From NCBI GenBank assembly GCA_907163375.1, contig CAJQUW010009254.1, positions 12,501 to 76,500 of the forward strand: 64,000 nucleotides of DNA, written 5' to 3'. Position 1 is the stretch's first letter. The number at the start of each line of letters is the position of its first letter. Below are positions 21,229-33,163 of this stretch, in pieces. The DNA comes from Prostheceraeus crozeri (taxonomy: Eukaryota; Platyhelminthes; Polycladida; Euryleptidae). The position numbers and the translations under genes are program-made. The notes below the pieces were generated by a model. It searched no databases. It had not been told where the DNA came from and saw only the letters and a list, made by a program, of their open reading frames with translations.

Positions 21229-22658
21229 ATTACGTTTTAGAGTTTATAAGAAATAGTTGTACATGAATCAATGCGTTAAATCATTCAAACTGATAAAATT
21301 TGTCAACCAAGGACCGGAATTTTATGATATAGAAATTTGTAAAAAACAATCTTCCTTCTCAGATTTAGCGACAACCGAGTAACCGATGTATTATGAAAAT
21401 TATTCAGCTTTACTATCACTTGATAAATCATCATGATTCTACTTCTCAACAATGAGAAAGTTTTCTATTCGTAGTTTGCTACAAAAAATTTCAAAATGGA
21501 TTATAAACATTATAAACGAACCAAACCTTGGCCAATTTCTTTACATAAAATTCCGGTCATGGTCGGATCAGAGATTCTTTGTATGTAAGTTATAGTCGAT
21601 TCATAAGGTCAGAGCAAATGTACTCCAAATCCAGAACAGTGCAGTTTTGTACTACAAACATCAGATGCAATTCACAACAACATAGTGCAGCATTGGAAAA
21701 TGATACTTTACTTTTTTAATACGTAATTCTATAAACTAGTTTTAGGATTGTTTTATCATGTGATAAATTTAGTGGCAGCTTTTCAGTTTTCAGTCCTTCA
21801 AGATTAATTTGCATTACTTGATTAGTTCGCAATTCATTAAACTTCTGCTCCCTATTTTTCAAATTAGCATCAATAATCTATTCTTTTATAAATCTGTTAT
21901 ATAATATTAAATTCGATTATAAGCCAAAAGTTCTAAAAACCGAGCGATTCATAAAGAAATCAGAATATCCTAGTTTTGGAGTATTTTACACAAGTTCTGG
22001 AATTACTTATTGAATCGGCTATTACACTCGTCATACCTTCTGCATATTTTGAGAATATGCCATTTTCTTCGTCACTTTTGTTACTTTCTGAAGATGAGAA
22101 TTATTAACTTTCTCTAAAAAATATTGTTTTTACTGCATTACAAGTTATAAACTTCTGTATTCCATTCATGAAATTAAGCGAACGTTAACATAATGCTATT
22201 TATCAATCTATTCCACAAAAATCGATCATATTGCGTATATATCACGTATTATATGCATATTCGTAAGGTAATGTAGGAGTACGCGGGTATCCAATCTACT
22301 ATATATTGTATACGGTACGTGAGAGGCTGCCCCCCCAAAATTTTTTATGCTGGCACGTCCCTGAACAGTTACACTTCAGAATCACACGGTACGGAGAATG
22401 TGATAAACGGATAACGCCTTGCGATGAGTGAATCTCGGAGCACTGCATCATTAGAAACAACAGCCAATAACAAACGAGCAGAATATTCCCTAGTTAGAGG
22501 GTTGTTGAGACGCCAATCAATGATGTGACAGAAAACTGTGCACTTATTAACGGCGAGCATGGAAAACCGTGCACATTATACACGGCGCAGGTTCAATATG
22601 TTTAATCTGTCTCATGACCACAAATCTGTGTTTTGCACATAATAAGCGGCGGAGACTG

Positions 22659-23010
22659 TATATTAATTAAATGTTCATTCTATTTGAGTATTATCAAAAA
22701 ATGGAACAGATTCTTTTGAATAGTCTAGCATCTTCAGCACCAATATGGCCTACAACAATGAAATAAATTATCTGGGTTCAAGTGAATTTTGTTAAAATTT
22801 GACCCATAAAAACTAAATGTAAAACAGCTAGACTTGAATGAACTTTAAATTCATAGTATGTACATGTAATCTATAATCCTGCAATTTCTTCGGATAACTT
22901 TTTACGAATAGGACTTAGAAAAACCACGTACTTGTTATTATTACAAAATATGTATTAAATATGAAATTGTGCAATCATACTTCAAAATATATTGAAATGG
23001 AATTTAACTA
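22659..23010. other. AT-rich spacer
   Basis: Spacer between the Tigger right end and the piggyBac gene. No terminal repeat or TTAA duplication could be assigned to the piggyBac copy. Confidence 0.5.
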
Positions 23011-24881
23011 TTATACATGAAAGTCAGTGAAGCAATTTTGTTCACTGGTCAAACACAAGAATACGTTGCACTTTGTGCATTTCACTCGACCACTTTTGTT
23101 ACAAAGCTCTCGTTTGCAACGTTGAGCAGATTTCATTTGACAAACTTCTGGCCAATGTTCAATGCCATCGTAGCGAACATCTTTAGCTGGCAAAACGGCT
23201 GGAGTGGTCTTTTTGTTTGGAACTTTCACATAGTTCAAAAGAGATTGAAAAGCCGGTCGATCCCGAAGTCGTGTTGGTTCGCAATTTGCCTTGCATAAAA
23301 CATCAGCGATTTCTTGTCGGAATGGCAACAAGTCAAGGACATTTCTCTTTCTGACACCTCTTTCAATTTCTCTCCTATATTCCAACCAGCAATTCACAAT
23401 GCTCAAAGAAAGAAGATGTAATATGACCCTCGTTAGCCATCGCTTAGTTCGCATGGTCATTTGGTAGTATGAAATCAATCGGTCCATAAAGTCTACACCT
23501 CCCATATAGTCATTGTAATACTTGACTGCTTCTGGACGTTCAATTTCGATGAATTTCTTTTCTGACTTACTCCAGCGTCGAACTAAATCGACCTCGCCAA
23601 TTCCAACGAAGGTCGATGCAAGGTTCACAATATTATTATGTTGCCATCTTACAATTCACTTCATCTGATTTCGAGACCCGACTATCCATTCCCCTTCCTC
23701 CACGCCTCATCTCACTTCTTGTACTCATCACAGCTCCAGACATTCGATTGGATTTCAAAACCCCGAGAGAGTAAAACCCTTTCTTTTTTAATTCAAGTAA
23801 TAGAGGCACACTAGTGAAATAATTATCAAAAAATACCTTGAAATTTTCGTTCTCAGAGAGATTTTCAACTAATCGCATGACTATTGACCCTCCTAATCCC
23901 AAGTACTTGTAATCTTCACACACACCTGTTCCTTTTCCTTCATAGAATTCGAAGTCCGTCCCTGGAACGGAATCATTTGTTCGTCGATGCTGTTAAATTC
24001 CTCTGGAGGAAGTGACCTACACGCAGTGCGAACTGCATCGGCAACAGGCTGAATCTTCCAATAGATACTCGTTCTGTCCTCAGGAGCCTCTTCAGCACTA
24101 GATGCTGCTAGATTTGCAAAGAGATGAAGAAACCGTTTTTGAGTCATCGCGTCGGCGACTGAAGGTGCGCGGAACTGTTTTTCCCAATACATTCTCAACC
24201 TAGGGAATTTCAAATTGCCCATGTAAATACAAATACCAAAAAAGCGTCTTACTTCTGAAGCAGTCGCTTTCAACTCAGTACCCATTTTCTTCATATATCG
24301 ATTATTTGTTTAGTTGGCTAATAACTCGAAAATATCAGGAGTATATCAGGACTATTTTCCTCACCTGCACTTATACCTGATGTAAATGACGTATCATGCA
24401 ACCATGTGCAGTCCGGCTTGGGAAAATCCTTTTTGAGCCAAGTATTTCTCGATCACTTACTTTTACATGACTCACTTGAAGAACTAGGGATCACATCTAC
24501 CTGACCGACTTCGTGGTCTTCGTCACTGACATCGGTTTCATGGTTGGGAGGGAGATAATTATCGTCTATAACACAGTCAAGTTCATCAAAGTCATCTTCA
24601 TCTAGCTCTATATCAGAATCGTTCGTTATGGCTGCAATCATCTCATCGACGTTGTAGAGCCTCTTCTTGAGTCGAGTTCGAAGACTGCGAGATTCATGGG
24701 CAACATTGAGAACTGTTGACTGCGGCAAGACTTGAGAATTAGATGAAGTTGGTAAATCGTTGAAATTTGGATCCAATTGATCGTTTTCATTGTTTTCTTG
24801 GGAATCTCTATCTGTGATACCAATCAGGACATCTTGAGGAGTGAGTTTGCGTTTCCTACCTGAAAGAAGACAAACATACAT
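23011..24881 (-). pseudogene. piggyBac-type transposase, broken
   Basis: The N-terminal exon (about 24859-24455) follows an acceptor-like TTCTTTCAG. It reads GRKRKLTPQDVLIGITDRD and then is Asp/Glu-rich, ending at a donor-like GTAAGTG. The core (24294-23893) has FFGICIYMGNLKFP and FNSIDEQMIPFQGRTS, containing a piggyBac catalytic Asp. About 35-40 residues that should follow appear deleted around 23930. The core resumes with KYLGLGGSIVMRLVENL and FFDNYFTSVPLLLEL. A one-base frameshift near 23640 leads to VNLASTFVG and KYYNDYMGGVDFMDR. The C-terminal cysteine-rich finger (CKRELCNKSGRVKCTKCNVF) is well preserved. No TTAA-flanked ends were found. Confidence 0.88.
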
Positions 24882-25479
24882 AACTAAATCTACATACTAT
24901 AACAATTTGAATACACAAGGGAACACGAAATTTTTTTTCGAATGCTACTGATAGTTGAATAACTGTTTCTGGGTAATTCCACCACGCTGATTTCAAAACT
25001 GACGTCCGTTTTTCTCCACGACGTCCAGATTTTTAGATACAGATATTCATAAAATCTGTCATAATGCCATATTTTTAATGTATTTTGTCATTTGCTTATT
25101 TAATGTTATTCAATAGCCATCAAATGTTTGAAGACCAAAAAGACAAGAACTGTCATATGAAGGGATACCTTATCAGATACAAAACGTGGAATAAGTTAAC
25201 CCTCTTCAATTACTATTTTAACCGGTTTGTAATAAGTGTACATTATATATTATTTTCTATCAATATGTTTGATGTGTTAGAGATGGAATACCAGTATGCA
25301 ATTGCTCCTGTTAGAAGTTATAATTAATATTGTACTATTTGTAGTGAGACACAAAAATGGCTTTTTACAAAAGAACAAAACATGTTTTGTAACATGAGGT
25401 CAATCGTACTAGTTCATAGGAAGTATTCGAGTTATAAGGCCTATAGATAGGTAACAAAAATAGCTCACAATTACTGGTT
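24882..25479. other. AT-rich spacer
   Basis: No gene seen. A plus-strand frame at 25085-25327 is low-complexity and unconvincing. Confidence 0.5.
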
Positions 25480-27062
25480 TTACTTTTTGATCATCCAGCA
25501 AAAATCTGCTAACATTGAAGGATCATTGCGGCCCCGATAGCGTCTCTCAACAGAGGCAATCACTTGGTGAAACCTTTCACCATGCTCATCACTGATTTTT
25601 CCCAAGTCATCCGGAAAAAGGAGAGATGACTATGCAGGAAGTGAATTTTTAATGACATATTGACCTTTTGAGAATAGAATTTCTCCAACATGTCAGTCAC
25701 CAACTCGCCGTAATTCGGTGACCGATTCGCTGACAAAAAGTTTTTCACTACCAATACCATAGCGTCGAGTGCACTTTTAGCACTTTCGTCCAGTGATTCT
25801 CTGAATGGTTCATTTTGAATTATCTTCCTCACATCAGGACCGACAAAAATTCCTTCCTTGATTTTTGCTTCAGATAATTTCGGAAATGCCATTCGCAGGA
25901 TACACATTGCTTCGCTATTTGGATCAACAGATTTGATAAAGTTCTTGAACAAACCCAACTTTATATGTAGTGGCGGGAGAAGAATGTCTTGTGGTTGCAC
26001 TAGTGGCGCATGCTCGATGCTTTGATGTCCAGCGACCCGTTCACTTCGATCGGGCCAATGACGTCGAACATAGTGTTCTGCTTTGGCTCTAGAATCCCAC
26101 AGACACAGGATACACATGTGTTTGGTATATCCCCGACGCATACCAGTTAGAAATCCAATGATTTTGAGATCACCGCCGCATTTCCATTTGTACTGATTGT
26201 ATGAAATCAGTTTCAAAATGAGTTCTACTATTTTATAGGACTATTTTGCTACTCCGCTGTATGCGATTGGTACTGCAGGCAATTTATTTTCAGTGTCTAA
26301 GAGTACGGCTTTCACACTACTAGCTTCTACTGCTTTCTAGAATAAACCCACAATGTCACTACAGTAGACAACATCATGGTCAACGTCGAAGTAATTCAAA
26401 TATTCCTTCTCACGGGTTCTATAGAAAGTCACATTGACCGTAGGGTGAAGTACCTCATATTTCCGTAAAAGAATCGCCGTTTTATACGCATCTGCCTTTG
26501 ATAGACCAAGCTCTCTCACCATTTCGTGTAAATTTTCTTGATTTACTTTATGACAATTGCATGAAACAGTACGTCGATGACGAGTTTCTCGTGGAGATTG
26601 TAATACTTCCTGAATTTCTTCAGCTGATGAATCATCCTCATGTTCAGAGAGTTCGAGGTGGAAGGATGGTACCGGTGGATCTTCTCCACCTTCGTAAGGT
26701 ACTGGTAGTATAGCGCTTGGTAGATTAGGATATAATATTCGGTTGGCAGATTTCTTCGTATATCCCGCAATTTTAGTCAAACAAAAGTAGCAATCACTGT
26801 GGTCTTTTGGCTCACGCCGTGCCATAGGTGTGGAGAAAGGCAGTGACTTTCTTTTTCCTGCCGATCAGTGGGAAAGACCACTATTGCATGAGATACAAAT
26901 CACGTGTGGCGCCCAGTTTTTATCTTGGTCTCCCAGGGACATTTTGAAATAATCTCGGAATCTAGCTCGTACCAATGGTGTAATTGGCTTTGATTCAAAG
27001 GCCCGCTTGCCACAAATGTAACAAAAATTGTTTGGATTGTTAATACAGGATCGACTTGCCAT
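25480..27062 (-). pseudogene. Decayed member of an unnamed multicopy metazoan gene family
   Basis: One long gene in a single frame from ATG 27062 (MASRSCINNPNNFCYICGKR). It is broken by in-frame stops at 26865-26867, 26337-26339 and near 26245, and by a one-base shift near 25605. The N-terminal part has paired cysteines (FCYICGK, CISCNS, then CYFCLTKIAGY), suggesting zinc binding. Further motifs are YPNLPSAILPVP, ELGLSKADAYKTAILLRKYE, NVTFYRTREKEYLNYF, GGDLKIIGFLTGMRRGYTKH, CILCLWDSRAKAEHYVRRHW, LPPLHIKLGLFKNFIKSVDP and MSLKIHFLHSHLSFF. The last exact stretch reads SDEHGERFHQVIASVERRYR and ends ADFCWMIKK. I recall near-identical motif order in repeated, unannotated genes of aphids, Hydra and crustaceans. 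It is probably transposon-borne, with RNase-H-like nuclease character unproven. No terminal repeats were found. Confidence 0.75.
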
Positions 27063-28540
27063 TGTGTGCAGTAAGAAAATGTTTCAATCGTAGTACGATC
27101 ACTCGAGCAACGCATCTATTCTATTGCATGTTGTAGCTTTAAATGTCTGCAAAGAAATTAGGGAATCACAATCGATCGATCGTAATGCAAGTGACTGCAT
27201 GCTAGCGTGCGTATGTGTCGCGTGTGACATGTTAACACACGTCACACTAAACTTTCAAAGACCAGTCGCGCGTTGAAGGTTATGGCAGACAATTATGGGG
27301 TTTAGAAGTGTAGGATAGAGATTAAATGTAATCTGTATAAAATATCGCGAAGCGGGCGAGCAGAATTCGTGAGGACCTGCTTAGCTGGCACACCTTTACC
27401 CATCAGGTTTTAGAATATACTTGCACATTAGAATGCACAATATATAGTTTCATATTCTTACTTGTAAATGTTGCTTAAATGCAGGTATCTATTTTATGAG
27501 TAAGTAGTAGGCCCTATTAGTAGTTATAATAGTTTCCTATATCAAAAGTTTTATGAGAATGTTAGAACATTGAATTTAGAATATTAAGATATTTTATGAA
27601 ATAACTAGAACACCTATTTGAAATAAACTAATAAACTGAATATTTTAATACACGTATAGACCTATTTTCAATAAAATCTTGAATACAAAAATTACAACAA
27701 TGAACTACTAATACTACTGACAATTGGCAATTAGTGAGCATTTTTCAAACTTACAAGATCCAAAAGATAGCCATGAAATGCTCTTTCATATGATGCAAGA
27801 TATATTTAACACAAACATTCAGGTAGCTTGACTAAATGCAAGAAATTTAACTAGATTAACGTGCAAAATACTTATACAGTAATATATATTTGCTATAAAC
27901 AATTGCAAATATCCAAGAAACTAGACGTCTAGAGATATTAAAAGTATACATATTCTTGATTCTTATAGGAAGAGCTATTCAATTATGATAGTCGTAACTC
28001 AGTTGTATTTTGAGTGTCACCTAGTGTTATTATAGACCTGTATTCGGAAATGTGAAATAATTATCAGCACTATACTATAAAACAAAATATGTTGTCAGCC
28101 CAATCTGCAAGATTAGCTATCTCATGCAAAATACAAGTACAGTATGTATTGTCAATCTACATGTACAAGACGATGGACAAATCTTATGTGGAAATAATTG
28201 CTTTAAAACTTACTTACACTAACGATAGGCTATTTACCTACGCGTGCAGTAACTCATCTAATGCAGCATGGGTTATTATTGAAGACAACGTTTACATATG
28301 ATCACGCTCTTATATGATAACATTACTCAAATGAAAAATAATTGGTTTTACTAGGTATCGCTAAAGTAGCAACGATAATTATAGGCCTATTGACTCAGAA
28401 ATTACCTAAGAAAATTTTAATGGGTCACTGTTGCTCGTACTTTCAAGGAAATGATGTTCCGAAACTCAAGAAACAATGATATAAAAATGATAGGTTCAAA
28501 TAATTGAGATTCATATGTTAAACTAATGAAAGTAGGTATC
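27063..28540. other. AT-rich stretch, nothing assigned
   Basis: No gene or terminal repeat was recognised. TA-rich words and short frames only. Confidence 0.5.
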
Positions 28541-28544
28541 AACG

Positions 28545-28902
28545 CGCATTGTCGACATATGTCGACACTCGAAATCAAAAAAATCCTGAAGGTTATATAT
28601 CAGCTATTTGTATAAATTTTTACATCTGACACTTAGGGCATAAATATTCATATTTGATCACTTATGCAACCCCGAAATATCTATGGTACCGGTATATAAA
28701 TTCATCAATGGACTTGCCATGTTTGGTTGTATTTTCGTCAGAATCAGCATCCATACTTCGAAGCGGTGCAGAGTCGAAAATGTGATTGAACCCGATAAGA
28801 CACGACTAGAAGTAGCAGTAAATATCTTCCCTAGCTGACGTCATTATGTTTATTGTTCGCAAGATAACTCAGAGTCGTTGTCGACATATGTCGACGTCGC
28901 GC
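28545..28902. mobile_element. Candidate MITE bounded by GTCGAC palindromes
   Basis: The 16-bp perfect palindrome GTCGACATATGTCGAC occurs at 28551-28566 and again at 28880-28895. GCGC is on the outer side of each copy (AACGCGCATT before, GTCGCGCG after), giving inverted ends about 340 bp apart. No target duplication was identified. A related half-site lies near 8577. Confidence 0.45.
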
Positions 28903-29091
28903 GTGAAGAGGCTATGATTGATTTATGCTGGTCAGGAAAATATGGAAAACAGTGAATTAACTTAATTCTGTTATAGTATTGCCCTATAGTATACAGTTTC
29001 AATTTCCAAAGTTAAATGAAGATATTTCATAGCTTAAAAGAACCTGCCAAAACATGAGAAATCATGAAATATCAAAAGGTTTAATATGTTG

Positions 29092-29727
29092 CAGACCTGC
29101 CAACTGTCCCGGAAAAGTTAAAATGCTGTCCCGGATTTTGAATTTATAAACCTAAGATGAATTCTAGATCGTTTAAGAACGCATATTTCAAAAATTTGCG
29201 CTGCGCGCGCAATCCTAAGATAAAGAAACATGCATGATGATGAAGTTTGTTGATTTCTTAGTGGCATTGTGTTTTCACGCTGATGTCTTTTATTAATCAT
29301 TATGTAGCCCGGATGTATTTCCTTCTATTGAGTTTGAAAAGGTAGTAAGTGTTTTCCAAATTTGCATTCCAGTTTTTGCGACAAATGCTGTTAATAAGGT
29401 GGGATGTATCTTATGATCTTGCTTTCAGACTGATCTTTCTGTTGAAGAGACTTGAGACCATACTGTTGACTTGTAAACGTCAATTATGCATAATCATTCT
29501 TGCAATATTTGTCAATATATCAATATTTTTGACTGACAGGATGAGTGAGTCATGAATCAGCACACAATGCGATCGTAACAATTGAATGGAGATGACTTAA
29601 CTTAATGACACCGTTTCTATAAAAAATAATGGAAATTTAGGATTAAAATTAGGATGCGTCCTATACGCGGGTAGTTACGGTAATAAAATTTGTCCCGGAT
29701 TTTCATGTTTTACGGTTGGCAGGTCTG
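29092..29727. mobile_element. 636-bp hAT-like MITE
   Basis: It starts CAGACCTGCCAACTGTCCCG and ends GGTTGGCAGGTCTG. The interior repeats GTCCCGGATTTT near both ends. The 8-bp word ATGTTGCA occurs at 29086-29093 (overlapping the CA terminus) and at 29728-29735, consistent with a target duplication. There is no transposase. Confidence 0.75.
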
Positions 29728-29735
29728 ATGTTGCA

Positions 29736-30294
29736 AGTACTCCAAATCCAATAACAAATGTATGTGGGGTGCTATATGATCCCGTAGGGCCGCAACGTAA
29801 ACTATCAGTTAGAGGAGGTTCTGACCTCAGGAAGCAAAGTTCAAGCAATATGTCTAGTCAACAAGAGCAGATTGCTTTATGCATCAGAATGCCATCTGAT
29901 CTTTTGACAGAACTTTTATGACTTCAAGTCTAAGCGTATGCAGCAATTTCTGCAAGCCTGAGGTTGCAAACCTAGTCCCCTTCATGAAACTACCTATTCT
30001 TGCAAAACAAGATCAATGCGAATTCGCATTTCAAGTCAACATCCACTATCTTACTCGTACTCTAACGCCGCAATATGTCATTTGAAATGTGCCTAGATTG
30101 TAGTTGTAAGGGATTGCAGACCTTAATAATCTCAGAAAAATGAAGAAACATTAATTTATAAAGCGCATTCTTTGATATTCAAAAGGAAAACAGTTTTTTC
30201 ACTCCCAGTTCTATTTTTGACGCAGGAAATGACAATATAAAAGGATACGACCACAATATAATCGCTACACAGTAGCTTGATCACGGTGAAGTAA
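29736..30294. other. Spacer, nothing firm
   Basis: No gene seen. AATATAAAAGG near 30235 resembles a TATA box, but no capped transcript can be inferred from sequence alone. Confidence 0.35.
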
Positions 30295-30756
30295 ACAAAG
30301 CCTGAATACTGCAAACTTGAATACTTGAATAACTGCAATGATGATATCGCATTCCTTCCTGGAATTCGTAACTACAAACATTTTGATAAGATCCTTCCTG
30401 AAATCTGCCCGATAGATCTCTTAGCTAGCAGAAGCGGAGATAACAACAAATTCGTTTATTATTTGGATGTTAAAATCAGGATCGAAAATGGTGGCCAATA
30501 CACCACAGTGGTTTACTATAAGGTTGATGAGTTCAGCTTCCCAGTGGTGCTGTATGCTTTCCCAGAGAGTAATATGCCTTTGAACACTGGCTTAAACATC
30601 TTTGCTGCCCAACTCATCAGGTTCGCCAGGATTTCATCTGATGCTTCCGCCTTCACATCAAGAGCTAAGGGCATTTTCGATATCTTCAAAGGAAGGGGCT
30701 ATAAGGTTAATCTGCTAGTTAATTCTTGCATAAAGTCCGAAACATTGCTTCATTAG
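30295..30756 (+). pseudogene. RT C-terminal fragment, Penelope-like or related
   Basis: An open frame without an ATG start. Motifs are FVYYLDVKIRIENGGQYTTV, VYYKVDEFSFPV, YAFPESNMPLNTG and AAQLIRFARISSDASAF, ending with RGYKVNLL. The order (a fixed 'LDV.I' strand, 'T.VYYK.D', a conserved Pro, then 'QLIRFARI.S' and 'RGYK') recalls the region after the polymerase core of Penelope-like and related reverse transcriptases that are common in marine invertebrates. Only the C-terminal part is present, so it is a fossil fragment. Confidence 0.45.
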
Positions 30757-32538
30757 TTCTTAGATTGTAAAAATAAGATCGTTTATAAGTGTTCATTTAT
30801 TTCCCTTCACGTCTTAAGTTGAGTCGGCTAGCCTTCATTCGTATTTCAGTCCCTACTCTGTACTGGAGTAGGTTACTCTATGTAGTTAGTATTAATTACT
30901 AAATAAGTTAGTTTTAATTACCTAATTATTTTCAGGATTCTCCACTAGGGTAGTTCTTTAACTTTGGTATCTTCCGCTTCCTGGATCCTTCGAATTTTTT
31001 TGACCGTGTCGTGTCTTAATTCGATTTTATGCAATTAATCATATGGTGACTACTTATTATTTTTAAGTGGTATGATTATGTGCTACCCTTATTTTTGATT
31101 GAAGTAGAGGAGAATGTTAGATCATCAAATCTGCCGTTTAAAGGCAAAACGACGCACCGTTTATACTCGACTATAAGTCGAGTTTTTTTACTCAAAATTC
31201 ATTCCAAAAGTAGGGGTCTCTACTTATAGGCGGGTCCCATTAAATTTATAGCATTTTTCTTATGTTACCGCAGTTACTGAATTGTGCTTTCGCTATTATG
31301 GACTGTGCTAAGAATATACGGTATATCGTATATACGGTATTTCGAAATGTTTCAGAAAACTGAAGTCAAAGTTAAGTTTGATATTTCATCATTCTACGTC
31401 AGCTTTTAAAATCTCTAAATTTTGATCTTTCAATTAAACAGCAGAACAACATATTTCGAAATACGCTAGCGCCATGAGACATTCTTCAAAGGCAAAACAA
31501 CGTGTTTAGAGAAGAAACAAATTGATACGGACCTCGACTATTCAGCCGCATTGATATTTCGAAATACTACGCTCATTAGGACTATTAGAAAGTCAAGTAT
31601 CACAACTCAGCCCTGGCATTTCTAATCGTATTGACGCATTGAATTGCGCGGACTGTATCGCTATAGTACCGGTATCGATATTAGACTTAAGTATGATAGG
31701 TATTGACCATCATTCATCATAAACATGTTCGCACGGAATAATAAGATTTAGGTATTTGCTTAGGTACTTGATTTTAACATTATTTTATCAATTTTGATGT
31801 TTATTTTATGTAGGGCCTACAGTTATAGATAGACCCAGAGATATATGTAGGGTTTTATTTGCTAGCTGTAGTCATAATAGAAACGGATTCGAAGGCGAAG
31901 TTTAAGCCAAAGCTGCAATGTTACATTCTATTATATATAACATTATCTTCTAATATATTCTATAATCACCCAATATTTCGGCTGTCACAACCAGCTTCAG
32001 GGGAGCAAAGGTTTATAATATATTCGTTCGGTTGAATTTCAAAATTTCTAAAAAGTCATATTTGGAAGCACAAGTAAGGATCATATCATTGTAAAGGCGG
32101 TTCCCACCGCAGCCGCCAGCAGTCATGATAGCTCAAATCCAATTAAAAATTCTTTTAATATTTCCATTAGGCATACTGAAGCATAACAATTTCACATTGT
32201 CAACATGATAAGAAATGAATTTCTAGTAAATGAAACTTCATTGTTTTAGCCTTTTAATTTCAAACAACATTTGCGCGTCTAATCTTCATCTGCAGCACAC
32301 ACGGTAAATAATCCCGTTGTCTTTCGTAAAATAGGAACCACATTTGATGACATCAAAATCACATCTTTTTCTTGATAAATGAATTGTACGTGTACGTCAT
32401 TACAACTATCAAACGTTTTCTAAAAGTAGAGAGCTTACTACGATATATAAGGCGAAGTTGTGGAACGTTAACGTGGAATTATAAGATTCATGACAGGTTC
32501 ATTCAACATTACGAGTACAAGAACGAATTCAACAAGTG
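30757..32538. other. AT-rich stretch with one small palindrome
   Basis: No gene seen. At 31165-31183 lies ACTCGACTATAAGTCGAGT, a 19-base palindrome followed by a T run. The word AGGCAAAACRACG near 31142 and 31485 recurs, on complement, in the tandem repeats at 46.7 kb. Confidence 0.5.
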
Positions 32539-33163
32539 CTAATAAAAAGTTAAGAAATCTTGCTCCCTCACGTTCATGAGATCATTGACATCTGATACAT
32601 TCAAAGTCTCATAAAATCTTTGCCGATTTGATGGCATGTGTTTCGCAAGATTGAGAAGATCCACTTTTATGACTTTATACCACGCCTCTGACTTTCTTTT
32701 TGAACACCCTCCAAAGAAAATATTTCTTGAGGAAATATTTTTTGAAAATCGCATGCTCTTGAAATGGTTCATCAAAATTTCGTTTGATGAAATCTTCAAA
32801 TGACCCTTTCCTGACTTGAGCAATACAAGTATCTGACAATCCAGGTAATTTTTCTACGGTATCGGACACTTCGAATGTCCAAAAATCATTGTAAAAGATT
32901 GTATGTAGAATTCATTATCAAGTCTGCCAAATCGTCGAAATCAAATAGATCTTTGGATCTCCTAAGTGTTTCCGACATAATTGCATGAACACAACTTCGA
33001 AGTATTTTATAGAAATTGTTCTCGCAAAAACACGAATGTCATTCATTATGCGAACCAGAACACTAAAAAGTAATTTGTTCTTACTCTGCGAATTGCAGTT
33101 GTCTGCATATAAGATAATATCCAAAAATCTCGACAGAATTTCAGAACAAATTGCGCATATCAT
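32539..33163 (-). pseudogene. Companion gene remnant with DNCNSQSKNK motif
   Basis: The decayed minus-strand frames read IILYADNCNSQSKNKLLFSV and SIKYFE. In the next frame come HAIMSETLRRSKDLFDFDDL, then FRKSMRFSKN-like and Lys-rich segments, and SNRQRFYETLNVSDVNDLM. Asp-Asn-Cys with 'SQSKNK', an 'IKYFE' strand and 'H..I...LRR.K...DFDDL' are, as I recall, shared by repeated unannotated arthropod genes. The function is unknown. It lies just downstream, on the same strand, of the tyrosine-recombinase relic, so the two may be parts of one element. Confidence 0.45.

Larger units (their letters stand above)
16838..22363 (+). mobile_element. hAT-1, structurally complete hAT transposon
   Basis: The element begins CAGGGACGTGCCAGCAGGGG and ends TGCTGGCACGTCCCTG. 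It is flanked by an exact 8-bp target duplication AACAGTTA (16830-16837 and 22364-22371). CAGGG termini and an 8-bp duplication are diagnostic of hAT. It inserted 26 bp upstream of the Tigger start codon. The 5' 1.6 kb is non-coding, with a GC-richer block at 17.64-18.12 kb, and presumably carries the promoter and a leader exon. The 3' 1.1 kb is AT-rich. Perfect target repeats and an uninterrupted spliced gene make it one of the younger insertions here. Confidence 0.92.
13943..22658 (-). mobile_element. Tigger/pogo element carrying nested insertions
   Basis: The left end reads CAGTCCCCGCCGCTTAATGT and the complement of the right end reads CAGTCTCCGCCGCTTATTAT. TA flanks both sides (13941-13942 and 22659-22660). 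Copies of the GTGCAC...CGGCG subterminal motif recur just inside each end. The minus-strand transposase pieces (14041-16812) are separated by a 256-bp MITE, an 893-bp MITE and, upstream of the start, a 5.5-kb hAT element. Without insertions the element would be about 2.0 kb. Confidence 0.85.

Noticed and set aside
22369-22560. 63-codon minus-strand frame near the Tigger right end
   Set aside because: It lies in the subterminal repeat region of the element, has no homology and is probably chance.
30233-30245. AATATAAAAGG as a TATA box driving the 30.3-30.8 kb frame
   Set aside because: The frame has no ATG near its start and is a C-terminal fragment of a larger protein, so a dedicated promoter is unlikely.
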